From CAIQJJ01 sp964606085 (GTDB lineage Bacteria > Chloroflexota > Anaerolineae > Anaerolineales > UBA4823), in assembly GCA_964606085.1 (NCBI GenBank), contig CAZSFD010000044.1, positions 1-43,727 of the forward strand: a stretch of DNA of 43,727 bases, in the 5' to 3' direction. The notes under the pieces were generated by a model, which searched no databases, had not been told where the DNA came from, and saw only the letters and a program-made list of their open reading frames with translations. Numbering within the stretch: the first letter of the stretch is position 1; every line of letters begins with the position of its first letter. Positions 8,110-15,972 of this stretch are shown here, one piece after another. Position numbers and translations under genes: made by a program.

Positions 8110-9072
8110 TCAAAACAGGCTCTCTTGCAGCGCCGCCAACGCATCCACCGGGTCGCCGGCGCGGATGATCTGCCACAGGCGCGCTTTGCCCACACGCTCG
8201 ATCACTTTTTCGGCCCACAGCAGGCTGCGATAGGTGGCCGAAAGCGTCTTGACCGGGTCGGTGCGGAAGGGGGCCACGTCAGAGACCATCCAGCCGTTGT
8301 AGCCGAGGGCATCGAGGTGGAACATCAACTCGACCATATCCCAGGGGTTGACCGAACCGGCGATCATGTCCCAATCCCAGTTGCGGTAGTTGTCGTTGAC
8401 GTGGACGAGGAAGAGCTTGCCCGCCTGAGCCAACAGGCCAGCCGCCTGGGCCGTGCCTTCGCCCGCGTACAGGGCGTGGCCCATGTCCATTGTCACGCCC
8501 ACGTTGGGCAGGCCCACCTGCAAACAGGCAGCCAGCGTGGTGCCGGCGTTGGGGATGATCACCTTGACGCGCGGCTCGCTCTGCTTGTATTCCAGGCTCA
8601 GGCGCACTGCGGGGCGGTGGCTGGCGGCTTCGCCCACCCCCTCGATGAACCACTTCCACGCCTGGGCGTGATCGATCTCGAAGGCGTAATCGTAGCCATC
8701 AGAGAGCGGGCAGCAGGTGACCAGGTTCACGCCCAGTTCGGCGGCAATGTCCAGGCCGGTTTTGACGTAGCTGACGGCTTCGCGGCGGATGCCGGGGTCT
8801 TTGCTGGTGAGGGCACCGAGGTGGAATTTCGGTTCGGCTTTGATGTTGACGTTGACGGAGGAGCATTCCAGTTTGTGCTGCGCCAGCAGGCGTCGCGTTT
8901 CGGCCACAGCGGCAAAATCGAAGGGGTAGACCAGTTCCAGCCCGCGCAGGCCCTCTATTTGCGCGGCGGCTTCGATCTTTTGCGCCAGGTCGCGCGGCGT
9001 GCCGTAGCTGCTGAAGCGGTCGTTGAGCTTGCCCATGAAACCGAGAATGATGGCGTATTTCCAGTTTGGCAT
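8110..9072 (-). CDS. Sugar phosphate isomerase/epimerase (TIM barrel)
   Basis: A 320-residue xylose-isomerase-like TIM-barrel protein (AP endonuclease family 2 fold). Candidate metal ligands lie at strand ends: LSLEYKQSEPR (Glu), VGVTMDMGHALYAGE (Asp and His), FLVHVNDNYRNWDWDM (His and Asp) and a late Asp in GWMVSDVAPF. Members isomerise or epimerise sugars or cleave DNA; the operon context (transketolase and 2-hydroxyacid dehydrogenase directly downstream, 14-nt gap) argues for a sugar substrate. AAAGGAT precedes the ATG. It is first in the operon; the 154-nt gap upstream holds a large inverted repeat. The substrate is unknown. Confidence 0.85.
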   Translation of the reverse strand: MPNWKYAIILGFMGKLNDRFSSYGTPRDLAQKIEAAAQIEGLRGLELVYPFDFAAVAETRRLLAQHKLECSSVNVNIKAEPKFHLGALTSKDPGIRREAVSYVKTGLDIAAELGVNLVTCCPLSDGYDYAFEIDHAQAWKWFIEGVGEAASHRPAVRLSLEYKQSEPRVKVIIPNAGTTLAACLQVGLPNVGVTMDMGHALYAGEGTAQAAGLLAQAGKLFLVHVNDNYRNWDWDMIAGSVNPWDMVELMFHLDALGYNGWMVSDVAPFRTDPVKTLSATYRSLLWAEKVIERVGKARLWQIIRAGDPVDALAALQESLF

Positions 9073-9113
9073 CGTGTTTATCCTTTTTGGGGTAACGTCT
9101 CAATAAGATGGGG

Positions 9114-9176
9114 AGGTGCAACGCACCTGGGTATCAAACGAGTAATTTGCGGGCCAAAACCAGGTGCGTTGCACCT
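9114..9176. repeat. Long inverted repeat between GntR regulator and sugar operon
   Basis: A 17-nt arm, AGGTGCAACGCACCTGG (9114-9130), is repeated exactly in inverted orientation at 9160-9176. Each arm also contains an internal palindrome (GGTGC/GCACC). The flanks continue imperfectly, with CAATAA at 9101 and TTATTG near 9187. It lies downstream of the regulator and upstream of the operon, so it could terminate one transcript or be a REP/MITE-like insertion. A related hairpin occurs at 20649-20686. Confidence 0.75.
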
Positions 9177-9226
9177 TATGCCCCGTTTTATTGAAAAGAT
9201 ACCTTTTTTTAGAACGTGTGAAAGAA

Positions 9227-9916
9227 TTACGGCACGATAGCAGGATCGGCCAAAATTTCGATACACTCGCGCGACACCCGCTCGCTGATCTCGTGTGTCA
9301 GCGTGATGGCGGCCTGGGCGTCGCCGCGCTCGATGGCATCCAGGATGGCATCGTGGTCACGCAGCACCGTATCGGGCGTGTAATTGGCCATGCGGCGAAA
9401 GCGCAGGTTGAGCAAAATCTGGCATTGGGCGTGCTGCTCGTACCAGGCCTTCAGCAGGCGGGAATGGTTGGCTTTGGCCAGGATGTATTCGTGGAAGCGC
9501 ATATCGAGGCGGGCCAGTTCTTCGTAGTTACCGGCGGCCACGGCCTGCTCTTGCTGAACGGTCAATTGGCGCAAGGCCGCCAGGTCGGCGGGGGTCATGT
9601 GGGGGATAGCCCATTGGTAGCCCATGCTCTCCAGGTTGGAACGCAGGCTGAAGACCTCGATCACGTCGCGCTCGCTGAACGTAATCACGGAACAGCCGCG
9701 GTTGGGCTGGCGCACCACCAGGCCCTCTTGCTCCAATTTGCGCAGCGCCTCGCGAATGGGAATGCGGCTGACGGCCAATTGCTCCGATAAATTCGCCTCG
9801 CCCAGGTGTTGCCCCAGGGCTAACTGCCCGCCAACGATGGCGCTGCGCAGGCGGGTGAAAATTTCGGTTTCGATGGTGGGCTGTTCGATTTTAGCGAAGA
9901 CGGGAGGTGTGTTCAT
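9227..9916 (-). CDS. GntR family transcriptional regulator (FCD type)
   Basis: A 229-residue repressor-type regulator. The N-terminal winged helix-turn-helix spans about residues 15-80 (EIFTRLRSAIVGGQLALGQHLGEANLSEQLAVSRIPIREALRKLEQEGLV contains the GntR hallmark VSRIPIREALRKLE). The C-terminal FCD domain shows likely metal-binding residues in DMRFHEYI, RDHDAIL and LTHEIS. FCD regulators usually sense sugar acids or other carboxylates. ATG at 9916 (MNTPPVF) is preferred over the upstream in-frame start at 9979, because that one would be read through the operator and because AGGA lies upstream of 9916. It is divergent from an amidohydrolase, and a perfect palindrome lies between them, so autoregulation is likely. 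Confidence 0.92.
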   Translation of the reverse strand: MNTPPVFAKIEQPTIETEIFTRLRSAIVGGQLALGQHLGEANLSEQLAVSRIPIREALRKLEQEGLVVRQPNRGCSVITFSERDVIEVFSLRSNLESMGYQWAIPHMTPADLAALRQLTVQQEQAVAAGNYEELARLDMRFHEYILAKANHSRLLKAWYEQHAQCQILLNLRFRRMANYTPDTVLRDHDAILDAIERGDAQAAITLTHEISERVSRECIEILADPAIVP

Positions 9917-9940
9917 GGGGGTATCCTGTTGAAAGCTATG

Positions 9941-9958
9941 TATATTGTATACAATATA
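9941..9958. promoter_or_regulatory. GntR/FCD operator palindrome
   Basis: TATATTGTATACAATATA is a perfect 18-bp palindrome centred on TTGTATACAA, the style of site used by FCD-type GntR regulators. It starts 24 nt upstream of the regulator's ATG and lies about 95 nt upstream of the divergent amidohydrolase, so one dimer could control both promoters. Confidence 0.8.
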
Positions 9959-10052
9959 TAATCTTAAGTCAAGCAGCAAGATGGACTGAGTCCAAACCCT
10001 TTCATGCTAGAATAGCCGCAATATCTGGCAAGTTCTTATAAAAGGAATGGAC

Positions 10053-10802
10053 ATGATCCTCGATGCTGATTGTCACATCACCCCTTTTGCGGATGGAATC
10101 CAATACGATGAACTGCTGCGCCGCATGGATAAGGCTGGCGTGGCCCAGGCACTCACCTGGTTACAGCCCAACCCGCTCTACCCGGTGGACGAGGGCAACG
10201 CCTACATCTACGAAGCCTGGCGCGCCCACCCCGACCGCATCCTGCCCTTTGGCTGGGCCGAACCGCATCACGGCGTCGAAAAAGCCAAAGATACCATCCG
10301 GCGCTGCATCGAAGAATACGGCTTTCACGGCGTCAAACTGAATGGGGCGCAGAATAATTTTTTGATTGACGATGAGAAGCTATCCATCCCGTTGATCGAA
10401 GCCATCGCCGTCACCGGCAAACTGCTGGCCTTCCACATCGGCACCGATGCCTACGAGCAAACGCATCCCTTCCGCCTGGGTAAAATGGCCCGCCGATACC
10501 CCGAGACACGCATCATCGCCGTCCACATGGGCGGCGTAGCCCACCGTGACCTGACCGCCGCCATGATCGAAATCGCTGCCGAATGCCCCAACATCACCCT
10601 GGTGGGCAGCGCCGTCAAAACCAAAGCCATCCTCAAAGCCATCCAGACCCTGGGCGCAGAACGCGTCTGTTTCGGCAGCGATACGCCCTTCGAGTTGATG
10701 CACGTCGAAGTCGCCAAATACCACGCCCTGCTCGATGGCGAAATCCCCCCCGCCGAAAAAGAACTGGTGATGGGGGGAAATATCTTGCGGCTAGTCGGTT
10801 AG
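10053..10802 (+). CDS. Amidohydrolase family protein (amidohydro_2 type)
   Basis: A metal-dependent hydrolase or decarboxylase-type TIM-barrel protein of about 249 residues. Landmarks are the N-terminal LDADCHI, AFHIGTD (barrel His), IAVHMGGVAHRD (second His) and VCFGSDTPFE (late-strand Asp). Only one His is present in the N-terminal motif instead of HxH, so metal binding may be partial. AAGGA at 10042-10046 is 6 nt from the ATG at 10053 but abuts the ATG at 10047, which supports 10053 (MILDAD). It is divergent from the GntR regulator across a palindromic operator and is followed by a GH32 hydrolase after a polypyrimidine spacer. The substrate is unknown; a sugar-derived lactone or acid is a guess from context. 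Confidence 0.82.
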   Translation: MILDADCHITPFADGIQYDELLRRMDKAGVAQALTWLQPNPLYPVDEGNAYIYEAWRAHPDRILPFGWAEPHHGVEKAKDTIRRCIEEYGFHGVKLNGAQNNFLIDDEKLSIPLIEAIAVTGKLLAFHIGTDAYEQTHPFRLGKMARRYPETRIIAVHMGGVAHRDLTAAMIEIAAECPNITLVGSAVKTKAILKAIQTLGAERVCFGSDTPFELMHVEVAKYHALLDGEIPPAEKELVMGGNILRLVG

Positions 10803-10834
10803 TCACCCCATCCCCCTCTCTCCCTCTCCCCCCC
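10801..10834 (+). other. Polypyrimidine spacer before the GH32 gene
   Basis: The spacer between the amidohydrolase stop and the GH32 ATG is nearly all C and T on the plus strand and contains no Shine-Dalgarno sequence. A similar C/T tract precedes the HAD gene at 12229-12265. Because GH32 has no visible ribosome site, it may be translated by re-initiation or from an unstructured leader. Confidence 0.6.
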
Positions 10835-12223
10835 ATGCCCTACCACTTCTCCCCTCCCTCCGGCTGGATGAACGACCCCAATGGCCTGATCTACTTTGAC
10901 GGCGAATGGCATTTGTTCTACCAGCACATCCCCGATGGCGACTCTCGCCAACACTGGGGCCATGCCGTCAGTACCAACCTGCTGGATTGGCAACCCCTGC
11001 CCATCGCCCTCTACCCCGATCAACTTGGCTCGATCTGGTCGGGTTGTGTGGTATGGGATGAACACGATACGAGCGGTTTTTTTGACGGCAAAGATGGGCT
11101 GGTGGCCGTCTTCACGCATCAGAACGAAACAGCGCAGCGTCAAAGCCTGGCGTACAGCCGCGACCACGGGCGCACCTGGACGAAGTACCCCGCCAACCCG
11201 GTGCTGACCCACCCCAACCCCGATTTTCGCGACCCCAAGGTCTTCTGGCACACGCCGACCAGCCGGTGGATCATGCTCGTCACTTGCGGCGATTGCGTGC
11301 AGTTCTATCATTCGCCCGATCTGAAGCAGTGGTTCTATCTGTCGTCCTTTGGCAAAGGCTGGATTTCCCCCGCTTGGATTTGGGAATGCCCCGATCTGTT
11401 CACGCTGCCACTGGATGGGGAGACGCATTGGGTGCTTCATGCCAGCTTCGTTGTCCCCTCTGCGACCGATGGACACACCCTTGACGCCAGCAAAATGCGC
11501 TATTTCATCGGCCAGTTCGATGGCGAACAGTTCACCCCCCACCCCGCCACGCCGCCCGGCGGCCACCCCACCAGCTACGGCGCAGATGATTACGCCGGCA
11601 TCGTCTTTGCCAACGCCCCCGCCGACGAGCGCATCTTCCTGGCCTGGATGAACCATTGGGCCTACGCCTGGCCCGCCCACCACCAGGGCAAATGTGAGCA
11701 AATGACCTTGCCGCGCCGCCTGAGCCTGCGCCGTACACCGGCGGGCCTGCGCCTATTCCAGCAGCCCATTCACCCCCTCCAGCGACGCACCCCCCTCGCT
11801 GAAAACCTGCGCCTCGAAAACCAGGTTTATCTCCTGAATGAGCGCACCGGCGCAGCCTTCGCCCTCGAAGCCGAAATCGAAATTGGCGCGGCCCACGAAA
11901 TGGGGCTCCGGCTGCGCAAAGGCGAGGGGCAGCACACCGTCGTTGGTTACGATGCCGCCCGGCAGGTCATCTTCGTAGATCGCACCCAATCGGGCGCTAC
12001 CAGCTTCCACCCCGGCTTCGCCACCCGCCACGAAGCCCCACTCGCCCTCAGCCATGGCCGCCTGAACCTGCAAATCTTCGCCGATTCCACCGCGCTGGAA
12101 GTGTACGCCAACGACGGCCACATCGTCCTCAACGACCTGATCTTCCCCAACCCATCCAACCAGGCCCTGGAAGCCTATGCCTTCGGCGGAACTGCATATA
12201 TCACGCTTCACCTTGTCACCTAG
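10835..12223 (+). CDS. Glycoside hydrolase family 32 (fructosidase/levanase-like)
   Basis: A 462-residue beta-fructosidase of clan GH-J that releases fructose from sucrose, inulin or levan-type substrates. The three active-site motifs are present: WMNDPNG with nucleophile D14, FRDPKV with D133 stabilising the transition state, and WECPDLF with acid/base E184. The five-bladed propeller is followed by a C-terminal beta-sandwich from about residue 330. There is no signal peptide, so it is probably cytoplasmic, acting on imported oligosaccharides or sucrose phosphate. The frame is open upstream, but ATG at 10835 starts just before the catalytic motif as in the family. No transporter is adjacent. 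Exact specificity is open. Confidence 0.93.
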   Translation: MPYHFSPPSGWMNDPNGLIYFDGEWHLFYQHIPDGDSRQHWGHAVSTNLLDWQPLPIALYPDQLGSIWSGCVVWDEHDTSGFFDGKDGLVAVFTHQNETAQRQSLAYSRDHGRTWTKYPANPVLTHPNPDFRDPKVFWHTPTSRWIMLVTCGDCVQFYHSPDLKQWFYLSSFGKGWISPAWIWECPDLFTLPLDGETHWVLHASFVVPSATDGHTLDASKMRYFIGQFDGEQFTPHPATPPGGHPTSYGADDYAGIVFANAPADERIFLAWMNHWAYAWPAHHQGKCEQMTLPRRLSLRRTPAGLRLFQQPIHPLQRRTPLAENLRLENQVYLLNERTGAAFALEAEIEIGAAHEMGLRLRKGEGQHTVVGYDAARQVIFVDRTQSGATSFHPGFATRHEAPLALSHGRLNLQIFADSTALEVYANDGHIVLNDLIFPNPSNQALEAYAFGGTAYITLHLVT

Positions 12224-12224
12224 T

Positions 12225-12265
12225 CACCCTCTCCCCCCTGCTCCCTCTCCCCCTCTCCCCCTCCC
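12225..12265 (+). other. Polypyrimidine spacer before the HAD gene
   Basis: A C/T-only run with isolated A and G residues separates the GH32 stop from the HAD start codon. It resembles the tract at 10801-10834 and has no Shine-Dalgarno match. It could be a copy of the same low-complexity element as the G-rich run at the window start, read on the other strand. Confidence 0.6.
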
Positions 12266-13075
12266 ATGCCCCCCTACCGCCTCCTCGCCTTCGACCTCGA
12301 CCAAACTCTGATCGGCAACGATCTCACCCTCTCGCCGCGCGTTCAGCAGACCGTGGCATTGGCTATCGCCCGTGGAATATATGTCACCATCGTCACGGGG
12401 CGTGAAGCCGCGGTGACCACCCGCTTCGCCCGCCAACTCAACCTCAATGCGCCCATTGTTTGTGCCCAGGGCGGCTGCATCTACGATTTTCGCCGCGACC
12501 AGATTTTGCACGATGAACGCCTGCCGGCTGAAATTTTGCCCCAAGTGGTGCAGGCTGCCGAGCAATATGGCTGGAATCTGTCCTTTGAGTCGTTTAACAC
12601 GATGTACCTGCCGCGCCAATCCAATCATCCGCGCGAATTTCTCGACCTGCTGCCCGCCGAACACATGGCCCGTGTGGATGATCTGCTTGCCGCCCTGCCC
12701 GAACTACCCCGCAAACTACTTGTCGCCCTCAACCACCCTGCCGACCGCCCGCGCATCCTCGACGAAATGCGCACCGCCTTTGGCCGGGCGATTCATATTG
12801 TCCCGACACATCCATACCTGGTAGAGGGCTTGCCCTGTGGGGTTGATAAAGCGCGCGGCCTGGCCTGGCTGGCCGCCTATTTCAATATCCCCCAGGCTGA
12901 AGTCATGGCTATTGGCGATAATGATAACGATATTCCGATGCTCGAATGGGCCGGGTTGGGTGTGGCGATGGGCCACGCCTCGCCGGGGGCGCTCGCCGTC
13001 GCCGACTGGGTCGCTCCTGATCTCGAACACGATGGGGCGGCGCAAGCCGTCGAACGCTTTATCCTGGCGGGGTAG
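12266..13075 (+). CDS. Cof-type HAD-IIB family phosphatase
   Basis: A 269-residue haloacid-dehalogenase-superfamily hydrolase, probably a sugar-phosphate phosphatase. HAD motif I is FDLDQTLIG (nucleophile D10 and general acid Asp two residues on), motif II is IVTGR, motif III includes the Lys of GVDKARGLAWL, and motif IV is AIGDNDNDIPMLEWA followed by GVAMGHASPGALAVADWVAPDLEHDG, diagnostic of the Cof/IIB group. The IIB cap lies between motifs II and III. The ATG follows a pyrimidine tract without an SD. The 3' end overlaps the convergent UroD-like gene by 17 nt. Confidence 0.92.
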   Translation: MPPYRLLAFDLDQTLIGNDLTLSPRVQQTVALAIARGIYVTIVTGREAAVTTRFARQLNLNAPIVCAQGGCIYDFRRDQILHDERLPAEILPQVVQAAEQYGWNLSFESFNTMYLPRQSNHPREFLDLLPAEHMARVDDLLAALPELPRKLLVALNHPADRPRILDEMRTAFGRAIHIVPTHPYLVEGLPCGVDKARGLAWLAAYFNIPQAEVMAIGDNDNDIPMLEWAGLGVAMGHASPGALAVADWVAPDLEHDGAAQAVERFILAG

Positions 13076-14306
13076 CTCCCACCACTTGCATGGCTACGGC
13101 TGCCCACTGGAACAGGCGCTGCGGTTGGTAGCGCACGGTGCTGATGTCTTTGAGGATCAGTTCCAGGGGGCAGCCGTTTTTCTGGCAAAGGTCAACGGTG
13201 GCCTGCAAATCCTGGCGGATGAGTTCGGGGTCGAAGGCATCGAAGGCCAACAGAGCGGGGTTGGGTTTGCGTGAAAAAACGAAATCGCCGCCGATTTGAG
13301 CCGCGCCGCGCGATTGATCGGCCCACGGACTCATCGAGACCTTGCGCACATGGGGGATCAGGCGCACCTGCTTCATCTTGCCATCCAGCGGGTCGCAGCA
13401 GCCATAATAGACCAGCCCGAAGCGCTCACAGATGCGGCTGGCGTAATCTACCTCATATTCCTTGAACATGCGCGGCGAAACGGTCGAAAACATCTGCGCC
13501 AGGCCGAACATCCACATATCTTTCAGGCGCGGCCTGGCGGGATCGTAGCCGGGGGCGGGCAACTCGTCTGTCCAGGCCCCGGTGCAGTGGATCAGGCTTT
13601 GCGGGCCAGAGAGCAGGCCGCCTTCTTCCAGTTGATCGAGCATACTCAGGTAGCCATCGGTCATGCGCCCGACGATGGCGTGCATCAGGTCGGGTTGGTC
13701 AATCAGGCCGTAGAGGGCGTTTTCGACGCCCATCCAGGTGCTGATCGGGTCCCACAATGAGAGGTAGGGGTCGTACCCCCACGGGCGTACTTCGAGCAGG
13801 CCATCGAAAAGTTCGTGCGCCACGCTCAGGCGGCGTTCGGTTTCGGCGGGGTCGTGGCTGATGCGCGGCATCTGGATTTTCGCCACGTCGTCCATGTTCT
13901 GGAACTGATTGATGTATTGGTGGCTGACCACATCATTGTTGGCATCCAGCACAGCAATGTTTTCATCCACGCCCAGGCCAAAACCGGTGTTGGTGATGGC
14001 CTTATCCACCCGGATGAACGGCTCGACCACCATATCCACCGGGAAATGCCGCCACTGGAAAAGCGTGCGGCGCAAAGACTGTTCGTAGGCGCGGCATTCA
14101 GGGTCAACGCAGCGCAGCGTGAGTTCGTCATCCAGGTTCATCTCGTGCCAGCAGACCTGATCAATCATCACCATCGGGCGTTCGGGCTTCAGGGCGTTGA
14201 GCTTGCGCCACAAGTCACGTTTTTCTTCCTGAACGGGCAGGGCGGCGATTTCGGCGACCTGGGCGGCCAATTGGCGGATAATCGTAATGTCATGGGGGTT
14301 GGGCAT
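13059..14306 (-). CDS. Uroporphyrinogen decarboxylase-like protein
   Basis: A 415-residue TIM-barrel protein of the UroD/MtaA/cobalamin-methyltransferase superfamily. The C-terminal region (GLVYYGCCDPLDGKM, IPHVRKVSMSPWAD) is the pattern of a non-heme-biosynthetic UroD-like subgroup found in anaerobes and gut-type bacteria and often placed in sugar-degradation loci; no corrinoid protein is adjacent. The role is unknown: methyl transfer to or from a cofactor is possible, but true uroporphyrinogen decarboxylation is unlikely given the divergent sequence. AAGGAC precedes the ATG at 14306. It lies downstream of the flavoprotein gene with a 57-nt gap and converges with the HAD gene. Confidence 0.8.
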   Translation of the reverse strand: MPNPHDITIIRQLAAQVAEIAALPVQEEKRDLWRKLNALKPERPMVMIDQVCWHEMNLDDELTLRCVDPECRAYEQSLRRTLFQWRHFPVDMVVEPFIRVDKAITNTGFGLGVDENIAVLDANNDVVSHQYINQFQNMDDVAKIQMPRISHDPAETERRLSVAHELFDGLLEVRPWGYDPYLSLWDPISTWMGVENALYGLIDQPDLMHAIVGRMTDGYLSMLDQLEEGGLLSGPQSLIHCTGAWTDELPAPGYDPARPRLKDMWMFGLAQMFSTVSPRMFKEYEVDYASRICERFGLVYYGCCDPLDGKMKQVRLIPHVRKVSMSPWADQSRGAAQIGGDFVFSRKPNPALLAFDAFDPELIRQDLQATVDLCQKNGCPLELILKDISTVRYQPQRLFQWAAVAMQVVGATPPG

Positions 14307-14363
14307 AGGAGAAGTCCTTGTTGGGGGAAGACTTTTGCATGAAGCCAGAAAATTCGAGGCAAG

Positions 14364-15851
14364 TTATTTTTTGCCCGTTCCTTGCTGCACGGTCACCGGG
14401 CTGAGTTTTCGCATCGGCCCAAGCAGATAGTTAATGACATCTTCGGCGGAATAGCTGGTCTGACCGGCACGGATAAATTGCAGCACCGAGCCGAGGTCGT
14501 CACCCGCGGTGATGAGCGGCAGTTCGACCGAGCCATCTTTGCGGTGCTGCGGGAAGCCTGCCGTAGCGCCCAGGTTGTTGCACAGGCACGAGCGGCCCAC
14601 GGTGTCTTCTTCTTTGCCGCCCTTGCGCACGTAATCGTCCACGGGTTCTGCCGGGCAGCGGTAATCCAGGTTGCCATCTTCTTTCTTGAAGATCGTGCGC
14701 AGGAAGCCCATGTCGCAAATGCGCTGGCGCATTTCGTAGAGCGCCGTTTCAGAGAGCGTCCCGGCCAGTTGCGCCACCTTGAAGGGGAAACCGGTTGGCG
14801 AGACGAGCGGGCTGGTGTGTACCACGGCATCTTCATCAAGGATTTGGCGCAGCAGGCGTTCTTTCAGGCTCGCTTCCATGCCCGATTCATCACACAGGGC
14901 AAAGGCGGTGCCAACCTGCACACCCGTAGCGCCAGCTTCGATGGCGGCCTGTACCTGGTGGGGATGCCCGTACCCGCCCGCCATCCAAAACGGCAGGCCA
15001 AATTGTTTCATTTTTTCTGGCAAGACGGTGTCTTTTTCGCCGTAAATCGGTTCGCCGTTTTCGTTGAGCTTGAGCGCGCCGCGCGGTGGGGCGTTGTGGC
15101 CGCCAGCGGTGGGGCCTTCGATGACAAAGCCGTCAATGGCGCCGTCGCCGCGTTTGAGCAGCGCCTGCGCCAGCACGGTGGAGGAGATGATCGGCAGGAA
15201 TTTGGGGCGTTTGATCTGGCCGACCAGTTTGGCGATGCCAGGGAAAACCTGTTCGGGGTCGAAGTGGATGCGCACTTCTTCGTCGGCGGCTACGCCGGCG
15301 ACATCCAGGCGGTAGGAGACCGGCTCATGGTTGGCGAGTTTATCGAGGATGGCGGCGATTTGCGTCGGGATGCCTGCGCCCATCAGCACATAATCTACCC
15401 CTGCCAGCATCGCCCCATAGAGCGACGCCAGGTTGGGCATCTGCACTTTTTCGAGCAGGTTGATGCCCACCACGCCCTGGTGATCTTCTTTCGCCAGGAA
15501 GACTTCGACGTAATTGGCAATTGAAGTCAACTGGTCGAGCAGTTTGGGCGGGCGCACGGTGTAGACGGGCGGGTTTTTGTAGGGCGCATCGGCAGGTTTG
15601 CCGCCTGGCATATAGTAACGGTTGATGATGTTTTGCACGGCTTCGGGCAGGGCGAAGCTATCGAGGGCGCGGCGCATGTGACCGGCCAGGTCGCCATCGC
15701 TCAGGCGGCTGGTCAGCACGCGGCTCAACCCTGTGCCTGAAACGACGCCCAACTGCCCCAGGCGCGATACCGATTTCGCCAGCTTCCAATCGGAGATGGC
15801 GACGCCCATGCCGCCTTGAATGATTGTGGGTAAGTTAAACTGGATGTTCAC
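14364..15851 (-). CDS. Nitronate monooxygenase-like flavin oxidoreductase
   Basis: A 495-residue FMN-dependent TIM-barrel oxidoreductase of the nitronate monooxygenase / 2-nitropropane dioxygenase-like group. The N-terminal IIQGGMGVAIS, the central VIEGPTAGGHNAP and the late-barrel AGGYGHPHQVQAAIEAGATGVQVGTAFALC form the flavin phosphate-binding part. It is longer than typical bacterial enzymes (about 350) through a C-terminal region with several Cys (DYRCPAEP, RSCLCNNLGATAG). It starts with GTG at 15851, with AAGGA 6-8 nt upstream. Homologs are often annotated without a proven substrate; true nitronate oxidation is not shown here. It is divergent from the GH31 gene. Confidence 0.85.
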   Translation of the reverse strand: MNIQFNLPTIIQGGMGVAISDWKLAKSVSRLGQLGVVSGTGLSRVLTSRLSDGDLAGHMRRALDSFALPEAVQNIINRYYMPGGKPADAPYKNPPVYTVRPPKLLDQLTSIANYVEVFLAKEDHQGVVGINLLEKVQMPNLASLYGAMLAGVDYVLMGAGIPTQIAAILDKLANHEPVSYRLDVAGVAADEEVRIHFDPEQVFPGIAKLVGQIKRPKFLPIISSTVLAQALLKRGDGAIDGFVIEGPTAGGHNAPPRGALKLNENGEPIYGEKDTVLPEKMKQFGLPFWMAGGYGHPHQVQAAIEAGATGVQVGTAFALCDESGMEASLKERLLRQILDEDAVVHTSPLVSPTGFPFKVAQLAGTLSETALYEMRQRICDMGFLRTIFKKEDGNLDYRCPAEPVDDYVRKGGKEEDTVGRSCLCNNLGATAGFPQHRKDGSVELPLITAGDDLGSVLQFIRAGQTSYSAEDVINYLLGPMRKLSPVTVQQGTGKK

Positions 15852-15972
15852 GGAAAGTCCTTTTCAGAAGTAGAGATAGATGGTGATCTTACTCGAAGTC
15901 GAGATAAGATACCAGACATTGCAGTACAATAACACTTACAATCCCCTAACAGCCTCGCCAGAGATATTTCCC

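Noticed and set aside
8071..9240. 389-codon open frame on the plus strand
   Set aside because: It is antisense to the well-supported isomerase gene and has no family motifs; high GC leaves long shadow frames.
13059..14306. Authentic heme-pathway uroporphyrinogen decarboxylase
   Set aside because: The N-terminal substrate-binding signature of HemE is not visible and no heme genes are nearby.
14382..15524. 380-codon open frame on the plus strand
   Set aside because: It is a shadow of the flavoprotein gene; composition is Ala/Gly/His-rich without domain hallmarks.
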